The notes under the pieces were generated by a model. The model was not told where the DNA came from. It did no database searches and saw only the letters and a program-made list of their open reading frames with translations. The position numbers and the translations under genes were made by a program. A DNA stretch of 9,727 nucleotides from Gammaproteobacteria bacterium (lineage in GTDB: Bacteria; Pseudomonadota; Gammaproteobacteria; Arenicellales; Arenicellaceae): positions 14,129-23,855 of the forward strand of contig DNHK01000120.1 in assembly GCA_003485905.1 (NCBI GenBank). Direction: 5' to 3'. Positions 7,779 to 9,727 of the stretch are shown one piece after another (position 1 is the stretch's first letter; the number at the start of each line of letters is the position of its first letter).

Positions 7779-8432
7779 ATGCGTTTAATACTATTAGGTG
7801 GGCCCGGCGCCGGCAAAGGGACACAAGCAGAATTCATTTCCAAAAATTTTGGTATACCGCAGATCTCTACCGGAGACATGCTTCGCGCTGCGGTGCGGGC
7901 AGGTACCGAGCTTGGGAAGCAAGCACAAGAAATTATGGATTCGGGTGGCCTGGTATCGGATGACATTATTATTGGTTTGATAAAAGAGCGCTTATCTCAG
8001 CAAGATTGTAACGATGGTTACTTACTCGATGGCTTCCCGCGCACCATTCCGCAAGCAGATGCTATGAAGGAGAATGGAATAAGTGTTGACCATGTGATCG
8101 AAATCTCTGTAGATGATGACGAAATCATTCGACGCATTAGTGGCCGCAGAGTGCATCCTGGCTCTGGGCGAACGTACCACATTGAGTTTAACCCACCTAA
8201 ACTGAGTGACATTGATGATGTGAGCGGAGAACCGCTCATTCAACGTGAAGACGATCAAGAAGCGACTATTCGAAAACGATTAAGCATCTACCACGATCAA
8301 ACCGAACCATTAATTCAATATTATTCGAATTGGACCGTTTCGGATGGCGTACAAACCCCGAAATATACCCAAATTAATGGTGTGGGATCTGTAAGCCAAA
8401 TTCGAGAATCTATCGCTGCAGCACTGAGCTAG
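7779..8432 (+). CDS. adk: Adenylate kinase
   Basis: Adk catalyses ATP + AMP = 2 ADP in the cytoplasm and keeps the adenylate pool balanced, including recycling AMP made by synthetases such as the neighbouring acyl-CoA ligase. The P-loop GGPGAGKGT covers residues 7-15 (Lys13). [10 protein letters not shown] is the AMP-binding motif and [12 protein letters not shown] contains the substrate arginine. The lid runs through [20 protein letters not shown] and [14 protein letters not shown], the long form, without the four zinc-binding cysteines of many Gram-positive enzymes. [18 protein letters not shown] ends the core. At 217 residues it matches the E. coli enzyme (214). The ATG is fixed by the [10 protein letters not shown] start, yet no Shine-Dalgarno precedes it. 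It is transcribed alone: the next gene is on the opposite strand. Confidence 0.98.
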   Translation: MRLILLGGPGAGKGTQAEFISKNFGIPQISTGDMLRAAVRAGTELGKQAQEIMDSGGLVSDDIIIGLIKERLSQQDCNDGYLLDGFPRTIPQADAMKENGISVDHVIEISVDDDEIIRRISGRRVHPGSGRTYHIEFNPPKLSDIDDVSGEPLIQREDDQEATIRKRLSIYHDQTEPLIQYYSNWTVSDGVQTPKYTQINGVGSVSQIRESIAAALS

Positions 8433-8466
8433 CCCGCAAATACTGCCAGCCTAGAAAAAGCGCCCT

Positions 8467-8490
8467 GGAAGCTACGGTTTAGCTACTTCC
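8467..8490. terminator. Possible terminator hairpin between adk and the glutaredoxin-like gene
   Basis: The stretch starting GGAAGCTACGG and ending TAGCTACTTCC can fold with an AGCTA/TAGCT inner stem around loop CGGTT and a GGA/TCC outer stem, with a 3-base bulge; ACTTTTAG follows on the plus strand. It sits about 35 bases after the adk stop and overlaps the last codons of the convergent gene. On the minus strand a TTTTT run follows only about 10 bases later. Position favours a terminator for adk; the stem is short and bulged. Confidence 0.3.
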
Positions 8491-8778
8491 ACTTTTAGTC
8501 AAATAAGCGATGATGGCATTCGACTCATACATCCACTGAGTCTGACCAGATATTTCAATTCGCAAGCAAGGTACCTGTTGCGATCCACCTTGCTTAACGA
8601 GTTCCTCGCGATATTCAGAGTTTTGTAAAATATTTCTTAACTCTATATTCAGACCCATCGCGCCTATTGCATGCTCTACCTTTGCACAAAAGTAACAAAG
8701 GTGATGCATGTATAAAGCATGGTCTGCTAGTGCCGGTGCAGCTGTCGCGGCATTTGTTACCGGCAGATTTTCAGACAT
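8479..8778 (-). CDS. Glutaredoxin/GST N-terminal-domain-like thiol protein
   Basis: This 99-residue protein has one thioredoxin-fold domain of the glutaredoxin or GST-N type, which uses glutathione to reduce disulfides or mixed disulfides. The first strand LYMHH leads into the active-site motif Cys28-Tyr-Phe-Cys31; many relatives have CPFC. QQVPCLRIE carries the cis-proline Pro70 expected opposite the active site, followed directly by Cys71, and WMYESNAIIAYL is the usual C-terminal helix with the glutathione gamma-Glu-binding ES. Residues 1-20 form an Ala-rich extension (TNAATAAPALADHA) that is not part of the fold and does not look like a signal peptide. It begins 21 bases after the FKBP gene on the same strand, so the two are probably cotranscribed. 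No Shine-Dalgarno is evident. Whether it is a cytoplasmic glutaredoxin or only a GST-like binding protein is uncertain. Confidence 0.8.
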   Translation of the reverse strand: MSENLPVTNAATAAPALADHALYMHHLCYFCAKVEHAIGAMGLNIELRNILQNSEYREELVKQGGSQQVPCLRIEISGQTQWMYESNAIIAYLTKSGSS

Positions 8779-8799
8779 GATGGCAATTACTAGAGACGA

Positions 8800-9483
8800 C
8801 TAGCGAATTTCCAAAAGCTCAACCGTAAATATCAAAGCCTGGTTAGGGCCTATTGAGCCTGGTGCATTTGCTCCGTATGCCAGCTCTGGCGGAATATAAA
8901 ATTCATACTTTGCACCAGCCTTCATCAACAGCAGGCCTTCTTGCCAACCACGTATCACCCCGTTAAGTGGAAACTCAGCTGGTTCACCACGATCGTAGCT
9001 GCTATCAAATTTGGTTCCATCTATCAGAGTACCAGAGTAATGCACCACGACCGTGCTAGATGGTGTTGGAGCATCGCCTGAACCCTCTGTCTCAATCTTA
9101 TATTGCAAGCCAGAATCAGTGGTCATGACTCCTTCCTTACTTTTATTGCCAGCTAAATACGCATCACTTGCGGTTTGATTATTCTCACCCGCAAGTTGGG
9201 TCTCTTGTTGCACCTTTTGTTGGAACGCAACAAAACTTGCTTGCATCTCTTGTTCGGTCATTTGCAATTCTTGGCCAGCCAAAACGTCTGCGATTGCCGC
9301 AACCATGGCATCGTGATCAACTTCGTCTGAAATCCCCTGCTGTACGAGGTTTTGAGCCATTTGATAACCAAATGTATAACCAAGTTTCTGTTTATCGGTT
9401 TCCATAGCTGCGGTGGCGGCCAAACTGTTGATAGTGAGGGCTGCCAACGCTATGGCACTATAAAATTTACGGGTATGCTTCAT
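8800..9483 (-). CDS. Periplasmic FKBP-type peptidyl-prolyl cis-trans isomerase (FkpA/Mip-like)
   Basis: This is a 227-residue isomerase and chaperone that speeds proline cis-trans steps in folding of envelope proteins. Residues 1-26 are a signal peptide (Lys2, Arg5 and Lys6, then a hydrophobic core, ending LAATAA). Mature residues with LGYTFGYQMAQNLVQQG match the N-terminal dimerisation region of the Mip/FkpA group; a charged helical part rich in Gln and Glu follows to about residue 100. The catalytic FKBP domain starts near GLQYKI and contains VVVHYSGTLIDGTKFDSSYDRG, quoted in part (VVVHYSGTL, GTKFDSSYDRG), PLNGVIRGWQEGLLLM, and PPELAYGANAPGSIGPN, ending FTVELLEI. Length and order fit the family. 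A strong ribosome site (AGGAG, 6-base gap) supports the start. It leads a two-gene unit with the glutaredoxin-like gene. fkpA, mip or fklB would be possible symbols; I cannot choose. Confidence 0.95.
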   Translation of the reverse strand: MKHTRKFYSAIALAALTINSLAATAAMETDKQKLGYTFGYQMAQNLVQQGISDEVDHDAMVAAIADVLAGQELQMTEQEMQASFVAFQQKVQQETQLAGENNQTASDAYLAGNKSKEGVMTTDSGLQYKIETEGSGDAPTPSSTVVVHYSGTLIDGTKFDSSYDRGEPAEFPLNGVIRGWQEGLLLMKAGAKYEFYIPPELAYGANAPGSIGPNQALIFTVELLEIR

Positions 9484-9489
9484 TAACTT

Positions 9490-9494
9490 CTCCT
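9490..9494 (-). promoter_or_regulatory. Ribosome binding site of the FKBP isomerase gene
   Basis: On the minus strand AGGAG lies 6 bases before the ATG at 9483, an almost ideal Shine-Dalgarno that fixes this start. Confidence 0.7.
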
Positions 9495-9552
9495 GATAAT
9501 TTGGCTATCCAAATAGCTTTTGAATTTCTAGTAATTGTCGCGTGCTCAACTT

Positions 9553-9590
9553 CTGGCCGGACGTTAGCAAACGGTGTAATCGAAGGCCAG
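9553..9590. other. Inverted repeat upstream of the FKBP gene
   Basis: CTGGCC at 9553-9558 pairs perfectly with GGCCAG at 9585-9590, and an inner CGTT/AACG stem with loop AGCA sits at 9562-9573. No T-tract follows on either strand, so a terminator is unlikely. It could be an operator or a 5' leader structure of the FKBP transcript. The rest of the 9484-9687 spacer shows no clear promoter. Confidence 0.25.
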
Positions 9591-9687
9591 CGGAATCTAG
9601 TGAAAAAGTGGTAAGGACTAATATTTTTTCGGTAAGCCTATTAATTCACCCCATCGATACTGCTTTCGAATGTGGTTGCTGGCTAGC

Positions 9688-9727
9688 ATGGTTGTCGTTA
9701 AAAAACAGTTTTTTACTCTGGCATTGC
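9688..9727 (+). CDS. Possible 5' fragment of an exported-protein gene, cut by the window edge
   Basis: An ATG at 9688 opens a frame to the end of the window, translating as MVVVKKQFFTLAL. Two lysines followed by hydrophobic residues resemble the start of a signal peptide, and the frame diverges from the FKBP gene. There is no clear Shine-Dalgarno, but several secure genes in this window lack one too. Only 13 codons are visible, and the same bases contain an A-run/T-run palindrome (9699-9715), so this may be noncoding. Confidence 0.25.
   Translation, partial: MVVVKKQFFTLAL

Noticed and set aside
9699..9715. A-run/T-run palindrome as a rho-independent terminator
   Set aside because: The arms are pure A/T apart from one C/G pair and only one base separates them, so no stable hairpin forms.

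Overview
The window looks like chromosomal DNA of a gammaproteobacterium, probably a free-living aquatic or marine one. I base this on the proteobacterial form of ParC, a long-lid adenylate kinase without zinc cysteines, a Mip/FkpA-type periplasmic FKBP, a Vibrio-type endonuclease I and a TonB-dependent outer-membrane receptor. Base composition looks intermediate, with AT-rich intergenic DNA. I see no insertion sequence, phage gene, CRISPR array, tRNA or rRNA. I cannot name the species.

Layout, left to right. Positions 1-330 are AT-rich and noncoding, with a tandem pair of palindromes of operator type. parC (topoisomerase IV subunit A, minus strand) follows. A TonB-dependent receptor gene diverges from it on the plus strand. 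It converges on a minus-strand pair: a long-chain acyl-CoA ligase gene upstream and an endonuclease I gene downstream. Adenylate kinase (adk, plus strand) diverges from the ligase and shares a 241-base control region with it. adk in turn converges on a second minus-strand pair, a periplasmic FKBP-type peptidyl-prolyl isomerase followed by a small glutaredoxin/GST-N-like thiol protein. The right edge may carry the first codons of another exported protein.

The genes are mostly housekeeping or envelope functions, and no single pathway joins them. The ligase (fatty-acid activation to acyl-CoA, releasing AMP and PPi) and Adk (AMP recycling) share a control region and are chemically compatible, but co-regulation is only an inference.

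The most notable observation is in the acyl-CoA ligase. A TAA stop falls right after the conserved TPTLKLKR segment, yet the same reading frame continues for 20 more codons that look like the family's normal C-terminal tail (ending ...AGLYEGHRVFS, then TGA). The tail seems to have been cut by one in-frame sense-to-TAA change. It could be a recent nonsense mutation, a tolerated trim, stop-codon readthrough or a sequencing error. I found no clear evidence of an undescribed multi-gene system.
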